A stretch of DNA of 64,000 nucleotides from NCBI GenBank assembly GCA_012729505.1, contig JAAYDA010000029.1:1-64000 (forward strand). Reading direction: 5' to 3'. Positions within the stretch are counted from its first letter, which is position 1. Every line of letters starts with the position of its first letter. A model generated the notes under the pieces. It was not told where the DNA came from. It saw nothing but the letters and a program-made list of their open reading frames with translations, and made no database searches. The position numbers and the translations under genes are program-made. Source of the DNA: Syntrophomonadaceae bacterium (GTDB lineage: Bacteria > Bacillota > Syntrophomonadia > Syntrophomonadales > DTU052). Shown here piece by piece: positions 25,407 through 32,277 of the stretch.

Positions 25407-26576
25407 TTAATTCCCCTCCTCTCCTCCGGAAGTCTCTTTAGCCTTTTTGGCCAACAAAGCACCCGCCACCTTTTGAGCTTTGTCTTTGTCCTGTTCGAAG
25501 ATTTCCTGGAGTTTCGCGGCCCTGGCCGGCTCCGCTGTCAGAAGAGCCTCCAGCCGGGCTGCCTGATCAGCGTCATTGTAAATCTGTTGTGCCAAAGACG
25601 GCCCATCATCTTCAACCTTTTCCGGCTTGGCCACAGGTTTAGCCGCAGCAGCTTTTTTACCCTTTTTCCCTGCCTGCGCAGCTTCCGCAGCTTCTTCCAT
25701 GGCCCTGGCTTTAGCAGGAAGCTGATCAAATATAGAATTAGCCTCCACAAAGTGGTGGTTGGTTCCTACTGAAGAGGGCTCCGCTCCACAGGCTATAGAT
25801 ACCAGTTCGGTCACATAATATACCGGCAGTTTAAACTCAACCCGGTATTTCTTTTCAATGGCTTTTTGTCGCATATCCAGGTTCAGATGACAAATGGGAC
25901 AGGCCGTTACTATACTGTCCGCACCCATCTCTTTGGCATTCATTAAAATCCGATAAGTCATTTCCAGACATATATCAGGCTGAGTTACTCCTAATCCTGC
26001 CCCACAACACTCCGTTTTGAAATCCCACTTCACCGGTGAAGCACCGACAGCCTCCATAATCCGATCCATGCTTTGAGGGTCCTCCGGATCGTCAAAGCCG
26101 GTTATTCCCACCGGTCTAACTAAGAGACAGCCATAATAACAGGCCGGAGTCATACCCTTGAGGGGTTTGGTCACTTTAGCGGCCAGATTGTCCAACCCAT
26201 ACCGCTCCGCCAATAGCTCCAGGGTTGACACCGTCTGATGAGTAGCGGCATAAGTCATGCCAATAGCCTCTTCAACCTGACTCCTAGCCTTAGCATCAGA
26301 CCTCACTTCATTTTCAGCCGCCCGAAACCGATTATAACAGGCCGCACAGGGAGCAAAAACATCCATTCCTTCCTTTTCTGCGATGGCCAAGCTACGGGCG
26401 GGCAAAGCGACGGACAGCAGATGATTGGTTTGATGAGCCGAGCTGGCGCCACAGCAACTCCAATCTGGAATTTCCCAGAACTCAATACCAAGAAGATCAG
26501 CCATTCTATGAGTTGACATCCCATACTCTTTGGCGGTGCCATCCAACGAACATCCAGGGTAATAGGCTATTTTCAT
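25407..26576 (-). CDS. hdrB: HdrB-like subunit with two CCG domains and an Ala/Lys-rich tail
   Basis: This 389-residue protein has two cysteine-rich CCG domains (CX31-39CCX35-36CXXC). The first runs from PGCSLDG through DWSCCGASS to APCAACY, the second from YYGCLLV through TECCGAGLG to ACPICHLN. In methanogens these hold two noncubane [4Fe-4S] clusters that reduce the heterodisulfide. Here the disulfide partner is unknown. After about residue 285 an extra C-terminal region of about 100 residues is rich in Ala and Lys (AAQAGKKGKKAAAAKPVAKP), ends in a charged helix and is not part of canonical HdrB. It overlaps hdrC by 4 bp. Confidence 0.93.
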   Translation of the reverse strand: MKIAYYPGCSLDGTAKEYGMSTHRMADLLGIEFWEIPDWSCCGASSAHQTNHLLSVALPARSLAIAEKEGMDVFAPCAACYNRFRAAENEVRSDAKARSQVEEAIGMTYAATHQTVSTLELLAERYGLDNLAAKVTKPLKGMTPACYYGCLLVRPVGITGFDDPEDPQSMDRIMEAVGASPVKWDFKTECCGAGLGVTQPDICLEMTYRILMNAKEMGADSIVTACPICHLNLDMRQKAIEKKYRVEFKLPVYYVTELVSIACGAEPSSVGTNHHFVEANSIFDQLPAKARAMEEAAEAAQAGKKGKKAAAAKPVAKPEKVEDDGPSLAQQIYNDADQAARLEALLTAEPARAAKLQEIFEQDKDKAQKVAGALLAKKAKETSGGEEGN

Positions 26577-27139
26577 TGGTGATCCCCCTCCATTTCCTTG
26601 ACTTTATCAAATATACGGCTGACTTCCTTTCTGCCTTTAATAGGTTCAGGTAAAATATTGAGCTTTCCTTTAGAAAGCATTAAAGGTCCCTGCTCCGCAT
26701 TCTTCAGCAGTTTCATATTCCGGGTATTATATTCCACCACCATCGAGGCTTCGTGAACTCGTCCGAAACGTTTAACCCCATTCAGGAAAGATTGGTTGAA
26801 TGCCGATACATCTCTAAATACTCTTCCTCTGCCCAGAGCTTCCCTTCGCAGGGCATCCATAATAGAAGCAATATCCACCCCTCTTGGACACCGAGCCGTG
26901 CAGGTGTCACAGGAAGCACAAACCCATATACTCTTAGCCTGCAAGGCCTCCTCAACTAAGCCCAGCTGCAGCAATCGGATTATTTGACGCGGGGGATAAT
27001 CCATAGCGAAATTTACCGGACAGCCGGCCGTACATTTACCACACTGGTAACATAGGCTGGTCCTGGTTCCGCTGGCAGCTTCAATGGCCTTTACAAGGTC
27101 TTGAGCTTCTCGGCTGGCAGACAAGACAACTTTACCCAT
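26573..27139 (-). CDS. hdrC: HdrC-like ferredoxin subunit
   Basis: This soluble protein of about 188 residues has two [4Fe-4S] motifs, CYQCGKCTAGCPV and CASCDTCTARCP. HdrC relays electrons from HdrA to HdrB. I start it at the ATG at 27139, preceded by AGGAGAGG at good distance. An upstream extension to 27229 would add 30 hydrophobic residues without a ribosome binding site. It is the first gene of a seven-gene operon hdrC-hdrB-hdrA-flxD-flxC-flxB-flxA in which most neighbours overlap or nearly touch. Confidence 0.93.
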   Translation of the reverse strand: MGKVVLSASREAQDLVKAIEAASGTRTSLCYQCGKCTAGCPVNFAMDYPPRQIIRLLQLGLVEEALQAKSIWVCASCDTCTARCPRGVDIASIMDALRREALGRGRVFRDVSAFNQSFLNGVKRFGRVHEASMVVEYNTRNMKLLKNAEQGPLMLSKGKLNILPEPIKGRKEVSRIFDKVKEMEGDHQ

Positions 27140-27268
27140 TAATTCCTCTCCTTTCCCAAACTCATATGCCAGTCCCAGGTTGATAAAAATTAATACTATC
27201 CACCCTCGGGACATTGCAATCCGGGTCATTTAATTGCCGACACATTAATTTCGGTTATTTCTCACTTA

Positions 27269-27296
27269 ATTATATCATTTTCACGAATTTTGTCGC
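27269..27296 (-). promoter_or_regulatory. Possible promoter of the hdr-flx operon
   Basis: A perfect -10 box TATAAT on the minus strand (27274-27269) is preceded after 16 bp by GCGACA, a four-of-six match to the -35 consensus. It lies about 130 bp upstream of the hdrC start codon in an AT-rich region between divergent operons. Confidence 0.4.
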
Positions 27297-27420
27297 ATCA
27301 TTGCGCTAATTATATGATAATTGTCCAGAATGTTTTTAAGTATGAGTTAACCTTGCATTTCTTATAGCTAATAGAGTAACATAAATTTAAATATGTATCA
27401 TTAATAAATAATTTCATATT

Positions 27421-27508
27421 GCCACGGGGAGCCTAAATTCCGGCTGAGAAAGAACTATTGTTCTGACCCGCTAACCTGATCTGGGTAATGCCAGCGTAGG
27501 GATGTGCT
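27421..27508 (+). ncRNA. TPP riboswitch (THI element)
   Basis: The conserved TPP aptamer segments are present in order: ACGGGGAGCC, CCGGCTGAGAAAGAAC, GACCCGCTAACCTGATCTGG, and GTAATGCCAGCGTAGGGATGTG. P1 pairs CAC near the start with GTG at the end. It precedes a thiamine-precursor transport operon, and a Rho-independent terminator lies 22 bp further on. Control is therefore likely by TPP-induced early termination. Confidence 0.96.
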
Positions 27509-27530
27509 TAATTCGCGCAAATTGCGAAGT

Positions 27531-27566
27531 ACGGTCTTACCTTTCAGGTTAAAGACCGTTTTTTTT
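27531..27566 (+). terminator. Riboswitch-controlled terminator
   Basis: The stem ACGGTCTT/AAGACCGT (27531-27538 with 27552-27559) contains an inner ACC/GGT pair and is followed by eight T (27559-27566). It lies between the TPP aptamer and the first start codon, the standard position for a TPP-dependent attenuator. Confidence 0.9.
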
Positions 27567-27580
27567 AGGAGGGATCACCA

Positions 27581-27865
27581 GTGAATTGTAATGTTAGCCT
27601 TCAGATTGTACCCCTGGTTGCAGAAGAAAAAATCTATCCCCTGGTTGATCAGGTCATCACCTTAATCAAAGATTCAGGCGTGAAATATTTAGTTGGCCCT
27701 ATGGAAACCACTATGGAAGGAGAACTTGATCAACTTTTGAAACTGGTGGGCGAAGCTCACCAATTATGCATTTCTCAGGGCGCCGGTCGAATCATATCAG
27801 TAGTCAAGATTGATCAAAAAATCGGTGGTGTTACTATTGAAGAAAAAATTAAGAAACACCGCTAA
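27581..27865 (+). CDS. MTH1187/YkoF-family thiamine-binding protein
   Basis: This 94-residue cytoplasmic protein has the ferredoxin-like fold pattern of the MTH1187/UPF0045 family. The N-terminal VSLQIVPL and the middle block VKYLVGPMETTMEGELDQLL are typical. Relatives bind thiamine or its HMP moiety. The start is GTG after an AGGAGGG site that directly follows the terminator. It is the first gene of the riboswitch-controlled operon, which supports a role in handling an imported thiamine precursor. Confidence 0.88.
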   Translation: MNCNVSLQIVPLVAEEKIYPLVDQVITLIKDSGVKYLVGPMETTMEGELDQLLKLVGEAHQLCISQGAGRIISVVKIDQKIGGVTIEEKIKKHR

Positions 27866-28607
27866 CCATCTGTTTCCCCTGCTGGCAGTCGCCCTCATAT
27901 TACTAGTTTGGGAAGAGCTGGTGAAGTTTTGCAATGTCCCGGAGTGGATTTTACCCGGGCCATTACAAATATGGCACACTCTGGTCGAGACCTGGTCTTT
28001 AATGCTGGTACATGCTCGGGCCACCGTAATTGAAAGTCTGCTGGGATTTAGTCTGGCCATTATTATGGCACTGATTATTACTTTTGTAATGAATGAGATC
28101 TCCCTTGTCAGGAAGGCCCTTTATCCCATTATTATTACGTCCCAGACAATCCCCATAGTGTCGGTAGCCCCACTTTTCGTTATCTGGTTTGGCTATGATC
28201 TGTTGCCCAAAATCATCGTTGTGGCCCTGGTCTGCTTCTTTCCCATCGCCATAAGTCTCCTTAACGGCATGGCTGCCGTAGATCGCGACTACCTGCAGTT
28301 GTTCAAATCCATGCAGTCCAGCCGTTGGAATACGTTTCGCCTGGTTACTTTCCCCCTGGCGATGCCTTCATTTTTTGCCGGGCTTAAAATTTCGGCAGCC
28401 TACAGCGTAATGGGAGCAGTAATCGGAGAATGGCTGGGAGCAAAAGAAGGACTGGGATACTATATGACTCTGGCCCAGCATTCCTTTAATGTTGACCGGG
28501 TGTTTGCCGCTATCGTCTTAATCACTATTTTTAGTATGCTTCTTTTCGTTCTAGTGAGTATCACTGAGAAACTGGTAATTCCGTGGAATGATAAATTTAT
28601 TAATTAA
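27837..28607 (+). CDS. thiX: ABC transporter permease for thiamine precursor (ThiX)
   Basis: This permease has about 256 residues and six membrane segments, with the EAA-like cytoplasmic loop around DYLQLFKSMQSSRWNTFRLVTFPLAMPSFFAGLKI. It belongs to the nitrate/taurine/pyrimidine-precursor group. Context (TPP riboswitch, ThiY-like binding protein) points to HMP or formylaminopyrimidine uptake. The start is uncertain. I use a TTG at 27837 with GGTGG 8 nt upstream; in-frame TTG (27810) and GTG codons exist further upstream. Either way it overlaps the preceding gene. Confidence 0.88.
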   Translation: MKKKLRNTANHLFPLLAVALILLVWEELVKFCNVPEWILPGPLQIWHTLVETWSLMLVHARATVIESLLGFSLAIIMALIITFVMNEISLVRKALYPIIITSQTIPIVSVAPLFVIWFGYDLLPKIIVVALVCFFPIAISLLNGMAAVDRDYLQLFKSMQSSRWNTFRLVTFPLAMPSFFAGLKISAAYSVMGAVIGEWLGAKEGLGYYMTLAQHSFNVDRVFAAIVLITIFSMLLFVLVSITEKLVIPWNDKFIN

Positions 28608-28632
28608 AATTAACCGAAGAGGAGAAAGTCAG

Positions 28633-29625
28633 ATGAAGAAATCATTAATTGTTTTTTTGGCCCTAGCCTTTATTTTCAGCACAGTCGGCTGTGGAGGAAA
28701 CGGTCAGGTTGAGCAAGATCCGCTTGACAAGGTTACAGTTTTGCTGGATTGGACCCCTAATACAAATCATACCGGAGTCTATGCAGCCCAGGCGTTGGGC
28801 TATTATGCAGAAGAAGGGCTTGAGATCGAGATAATTCAGTCCGGTGCAGGAAGCCCCGCCCAACTGGTAGCCTCCGGACAGGGAGATATTGCCTTTAGCT
28901 ATCAGGAAGAAGTCACCGTGGCCCGTACAACAGGTTTACCCATCAAAGGGATTGCGGCAGTTATTCAACATAACACTTCAGGATTTGCCGCCCCCGTCAG
29001 TAAAAATATTAAAAGTCCCCGTGATTTTGAAGGCAAGAAATACGGAGGCTGGGGATCGCCGGCTGAAGAGGCTATGATCAAGGCTCTTATGAACCAGACG
29101 AAAGCTGACTTCAGTAAAGTTGAGATGGTCAATATTGGTTCAGCCGATTTCTTCACCAGCGTTCAGCGGGATGTGGACTTTGCCATGATTTTCTGGGGAT
29201 GGGCCGGAATCGAATCCGAACTTAGAAATATTCCCCTAGATTATCTCAGCATAAGAGACTACAGTGATGCTCTGGATTTCTACTCTCCGGTTCTGGTAGC
29301 CAGCGAGACTACTATTTCAGAGAGATCGGAAATGCTAACCCATTTTATGCGGGCCACCTCCAGAGGTTATGATTATTGCATAAACAATCCCCAGGAAGCC
29401 GGTGAAATCCTGCTGAGTGCCGTGCCTGAATTAAACCGGGATCTTGTCCTGCACAGCCAAGCCTACCTGGCGGAAGAATACCAATCCGATGCTGAACGAT
29501 GGGGACTAATGTCAGGAGAGAGATGGCAAAGATACGCAGACTGGATGTATTCCCAGGGACTAATCGAAAAACAGCTGGAATTTGGACAGGCCTTTACCAA
29601 CGAATTTCTGCCGGAGGCCATTTAA
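28633..29625 (+). CDS. thiY: Thiamine-precursor binding lipoprotein (ThiY/THI5-like)
   Basis: This 330-residue periplasmic-binding-type lipoprotein has a lipobox STVGC near residue 20. The block LLDWTPNTNHTGVYAAQALGYY is characteristic of NMT1/THI5-like proteins that bind N-formyl-4-amino-5-aminomethyl-2-methylpyrimidine or HMP. I start it at the ATG at 28633 with GAGGAG upstream. A longer frame overlaps thiX without a ribosome binding site. It lies between the permease and the ATPase gene, completing a thiXYZ set. Confidence 0.92.
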   Translation: MKKSLIVFLALAFIFSTVGCGGNGQVEQDPLDKVTVLLDWTPNTNHTGVYAAQALGYYAEEGLEIEIIQSGAGSPAQLVASGQGDIAFSYQEEVTVARTTGLPIKGIAAVIQHNTSGFAAPVSKNIKSPRDFEGKKYGGWGSPAEEAMIKALMNQTKADFSKVEMVNIGSADFFTSVQRDVDFAMIFWGWAGIESELRNIPLDYLSIRDYSDALDFYSPVLVASETTISERSEMLTHFMRATSRGYDYCINNPQEAGEILLSAVPELNRDLVLHSQAYLAEEYQSDAERWGLMSGERWQRYADWMYSQGLIEKQLEFGQAFTNEFLPEAI

Positions 29626-30366
29626 ATGTCCCACATTGCAGTTCAAGGCGTATGCAAAACCCTGGGCAATTTATTAACTCTAAAAGAAATAAACCTTGAG
29701 GTAGCCAGGAAAAGCATGGTGGGTATTCTGGGTCCCAGTGGATGTGGTAAAAGCACCTTATTAAATATCATTTCCGGATTACTCCTTCCTGATCAAGGCG
29801 TAATCCGGATAGATGGTAAAGATGTAACCGGGCAAACCGGAAGGGTCAGTTATATGCAGCAAAAAGATTTATTGCTGCCTTCGCTTACTCTTCTGGACAA
29901 TGTTGCTATCCCCTTAGTTCTAAAAGGCAAATCACGTTTTCAGGCTCGCAGCGAAGCAGCCGGATCCATTGAGAAATTTGGTTTGGCCGGTTTTGAAACC
30001 TACTATCCCCGCCAACTGTCGGGGGGAATGAGACAGAGAGCCGCTATGCTGCGCACTTATCTTTTTTCCAGCGACATTCTATTGTTAGATGAGCCTTTCG
30101 CTTCTCTGGATGCCCTGACCAGAAGACGAATGCAATCCTGGTTGATCGAGGTTTTCGATGACCTGGGGGCAACGGCAATATTTGTAACCCACGATGTTGA
30201 TGAAGCTCTTCGCCTGTGTGATCAAATATATGTGCTGACAGAGTGTCCTGCGAAGATCAGGCTTCAGGTTAATGTTCCATTTTGCCGGCCTAAGCATCAG
30301 CGTACTTTTATCGATCCTGATTATGCAGCACTGCGAGATAGCCTTCTGGAGGCTTTAGAGGTATGA
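29626..30366 (+). CDS. thiZ: ABC transporter ATP-binding protein (ThiZ)
   Basis: This 246-residue ABC ATPase has Walker A GPSGCGKST (about residue 37), Q-loop YMQQKDLLLP, signature LSGGMRQRAAML, Walker B ILLLDEPFASLD and H-loop VTHDVDEA. It belongs to the nitrate/taurine/thiamine-precursor branch. Its ATG follows the thiY stop codon without a gap. It energises the riboswitch-controlled importer. The operon contains no thiamine biosynthesis enzyme in this window. Confidence 0.93.
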   Translation: MSHIAVQGVCKTLGNLLTLKEINLEVARKSMVGILGPSGCGKSTLLNIISGLLLPDQGVIRIDGKDVTGQTGRVSYMQQKDLLLPSLTLLDNVAIPLVLKGKSRFQARSEAAGSIEKFGLAGFETYYPRQLSGGMRQRAAMLRTYLFSSDILLLDEPFASLDALTRRRMQSWLIEVFDDLGATAIFVTHDVDEALRLCDQIYVLTECPAKIRLQVNVPFCRPKHQRTFIDPDYAALRDSLLEALEV

Positions 30367-30399
30367 AGATAAATCTGCGGGGAAAATACAAATAATTAT

Positions 30400-30564
30400 C
30401 TAGTACTCTGTAACACTTAAAACTTGCATTACTCGGCGAGGAAAATTTTCGTATGACAAGGCGAAGGATTGAGTAATACTGGTTGTATTACGAATGATGA
30501 CAACGCAGTCAGACGGAAATTTAACCGGCGATAATGTAAGGAATTAGGTGTTACAGAGTACTAG
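30400..30564. mobile_element. MITE-like element with 17-bp terminal inverted repeats
   Basis: A 165-bp non-coding element is flanked by perfect 17-bp inverted repeats (CTAGTACTCTGTAACAC at 30400-30416 and its complement at 30548-30564). The inner halves also match each other imperfectly over most of their length, so the RNA or single strand could form one long hairpin. No transposase is encoded. CTAG at both outer ends may be the target duplication or part of the repeat. Its right end supplies the stop codon of the adjacent minus-strand HAD gene. Confidence 0.75.
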
Positions 30565-31031
30565 GTTCTCAGAGTGGCGATCAGACGATTTTTACATAGA
30601 ATTAAGTCCAGCGCATCCCGAATGTCATTAACTGCAATCATGGCCGCATTCAAAGCTTGGACTGAGCAGCCTTCATTTCCCATTACAACTATGGAGAGGC
30701 CGGCTTCCCGCAGCATCTCCACATCATTAAAGCCATTGCCGATGGCAATAGACTCACTACTGCCCTTTTGCTTCAAAAAATCAAACTTGTCCCGGCCACC
30801 GTCAATAGGACTAATGACCGCTAGTTCAATTCCCAGATCGGCGGAAGCATCAAGGGCCGATCCAAAGGTGTCGGCCGTAATAAGGTATATATCTAAAATC
30901 TCTTTTAGCTTTTTTATCCTCCATTTTACTCCGGGGATCAAAGCACCGTCCGTACTTACAGTTCCATTCATATCCAGAATCAAGCAGCTAAAAACAAATT
31001 CCCCTCTCCCTGGAATCATCACCTTAAACAC
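30561..31031 (-). CDS. HAD-family hydrolase
   Basis: This 156-residue haloacid dehalogenase-like phosphatase has motif I in the form LILDMNGTVSTDG (the nucleophile Asp and the usual second Asp replaced by Asn), motif II in LITADTFG, and motif III/IV in IAIGNGFNDVEMLREAG. Its short, cap-less build resembles the C-terminal ATPase-like HAD fragments often annotated as soluble P-type ATPase relatives. The substrate is unknown. The stop codon TAG lies in the CTAG end of the neighbouring MITE, so the original C-terminus may have been changed by the insertion. Confidence 0.82.
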   Translation of the reverse strand: MFKVMIPGRGEFVFSCLILDMNGTVSTDGALIPGVKWRIKKLKEILDIYLITADTFGSALDASADLGIELAVISPIDGGRDKFDFLKQKGSSESIAIGNGFNDVEMLREAGLSIVVMGNEGCSVQALNAAMIAVNDIRDALDLILCKNRLIATLRT

Positions 31032-31112
31032 TCATTTACCTGCCTTCCGATCACATTAATTTTATTTTATATATGACGAATAATATTTCGAGTCTGCGGT
31101 CATAATATACTC

Positions 31113-31213
31113 AGAAGCCAGCAACAAAAACAGTCTTCGGACTAAAAAGGTTCAGGTTTTCCTACGGGAAATAATTCCTGACCACTCCTATAAAGGAGTT
31201 CGTTGCTGGCTTC
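31113..31213. repeat. Palindromic structured element, copy 1
   Basis: A perfect 12-bp inverted repeat (GAAGCCAGCAAC at 31114-31125 with its complement at 31202-31213) encloses three small hairpins: AGTC-TTCG-GACT, CAGG...CCTG with inner TTCC/GGAA, and CTCC-TATAAA-GGAG. It could form a cloverleaf-like RNA on either strand. No gene or ribosome binding site is visible. The identity is unknown. Confidence 0.6.
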
Positions 31214-31217
31214 CATC

Positions 31218-31292
31218 AGACCCACAAGCTTTAGCCCTTTAAAGGGCTTCGACTTCGGTTTTGCCGAGCTTGAGATAGATGCTTGTGGGTCT
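31218..31292. repeat. Palindromic structured element, copy 2
   Basis: A perfect 12-bp inverted repeat (AGACCCACAAGC at 31218-31229 with its complement at 31281-31292) encloses AGCCCTTTAAAGGGCT and a further CTTCGG/CCGAG hairpin. It lies four bases from copy 1 and six bases from the stop of the CBS gene. Its sequence differs from copy 1 but the architecture is the same. Confidence 0.6.
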
Positions 31293-31298
31293 GCTATT

Positions 31299-31685
31299 TT
31301 ATTGCCGCTCCAGCAGCCTTATTAGCATTCCCATCAAGTCGGAGTCGGTTATTATCCCTAATAAATCCCCGTCTTCAACCACCGGCAGTGCGCTGATTTT
31401 TCGAGCCTTCATCAATCGCGCCGCATCAGTTATTTTATCCTCCGGAGAAACCACGAACAGATCTGTTTTCGTCATGACCCACTCCACGGGAGTTTGAGAA
31501 ATCCTGCCCGGACTTCTTAATGCCTTTTCAATGTCGTGCTGGACAATAATCCCCACCAACTTGGCGCCTTCAACCACCGGCAATCTTCGCACATTATTCT
31601 CCCGCATAATGTCCAAACATTCCTGCAGTGAATTCCTGGCCGATACCGTGACTACAGGACTTGCCATAACTTCACTAACCTTCAT
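31299..31685 (-). CDS. CBS-domain pair protein
   Basis: This protein of about 128 residues consists almost entirely of two CBS motifs, roughly residues 1-60 (VSEVMASPVVTVSARNSLQECL...LVGIIVQHDI) and 68-128 (VEWVMTKTDLFVVSPEDKITDAARLM...LLGIITDSDL). Paired CBS domains bind adenosine nucleotides such as AMP, ATP or SAM and act as energy sensors. A GGAGGGGGG site precedes the ATG at 31685. An in-frame TTG directly before it is less likely. It has no fused catalytic domain and its target is unknown. Confidence 0.9.
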   Translation of the reverse strand: MKVSEVMASPVVTVSARNSLQECLDIMRENNVRRLPVVEGAKLVGIIVQHDIEKALRSPGRISQTPVEWVMTKTDLFVVSPEDKITDAARLMKARKISALPVVEDGDLLGIITDSDLMGMLIRLLERQ

Positions 31686-31799
31686 CAATTTCCCCCCTCC
31701 TTCGGCTTCCTCATTATTTAATAATTGTATGTCATTGGAGGAAAATTGGGAAGTGGAAGAATTAGAGATAGGACTCCTCCGCCCTATCTTCGTTAATCA

Positions 31800-32277
31800 T
31801 AATAATCTGCGTTCTCCTGCATCTCGCTCCCCTCGGGTTTTTTAGACACAGATTTACGCAGATTAACGCTGATTTGTTATAATTTCTTTTAATGTTTCAG
31901 TTTATTTGACACTGACCTACGCCGATTCCCCTCCTCCCGCCTCTCTCCTTACGCCTTTCGCCTATCTCAATAAATGAAAGAAAATCTTCCGTTTACTTAC
32001 GAATTCACAGTATTTTAAATCTTGTTATTAGCCGGTGCTATCCAATAACTAACCCTATCATGTCTCACGTTCCCCATCTGCGTAAATCTGCGTCCATCTG
32101 CGTCTTACGTCCTCCCCGTTCCCCTCCTCCCGCCTCTCTCCTTACGCCTCACCGTTCCTATCTGCGTCAATCATATTAATCTGCTTTAATCTGCGTCCTC
32201 CGTTCTCTCGTCTCCTCGTTTCCCATTCCTCGTTCCCCGCATCACGCCTCTCTCCTTACGCCTTTCGCCTCACTTTA
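31800..32277. repeat. Cluster of degenerate intergenic repeats
   Basis: Two short motifs recur. One is CCTCCCGCCTCTCTCCTTACGCCT with flanks, at about 31926-31963, 32119-32150 and, in part, 32232-32270. The other is ATCTGCGT, at about 31804, 32086-32104 (three times), 32160 and 32189, with reverse-complement forms near 31851-31876. There are no regular spacers, no reading frame and no ribosome binding site. A reverse-oriented partial copy follows the radical SAM gene at 17.95 kb. The origin and function are unknown. Confidence 0.65.

Noticed and set aside
31113-31292. Integron attC sites
   Set aside because: The inverted ends do not carry the RYYYAAC/GTTRRRY core sites and there is no integrase or cassette gene.
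31800-32277. CRISPR array
   Set aside because: Repeat units are short, degenerate, in both orientations and irregularly spaced, with no constant repeat-spacer unit and no cas genes.
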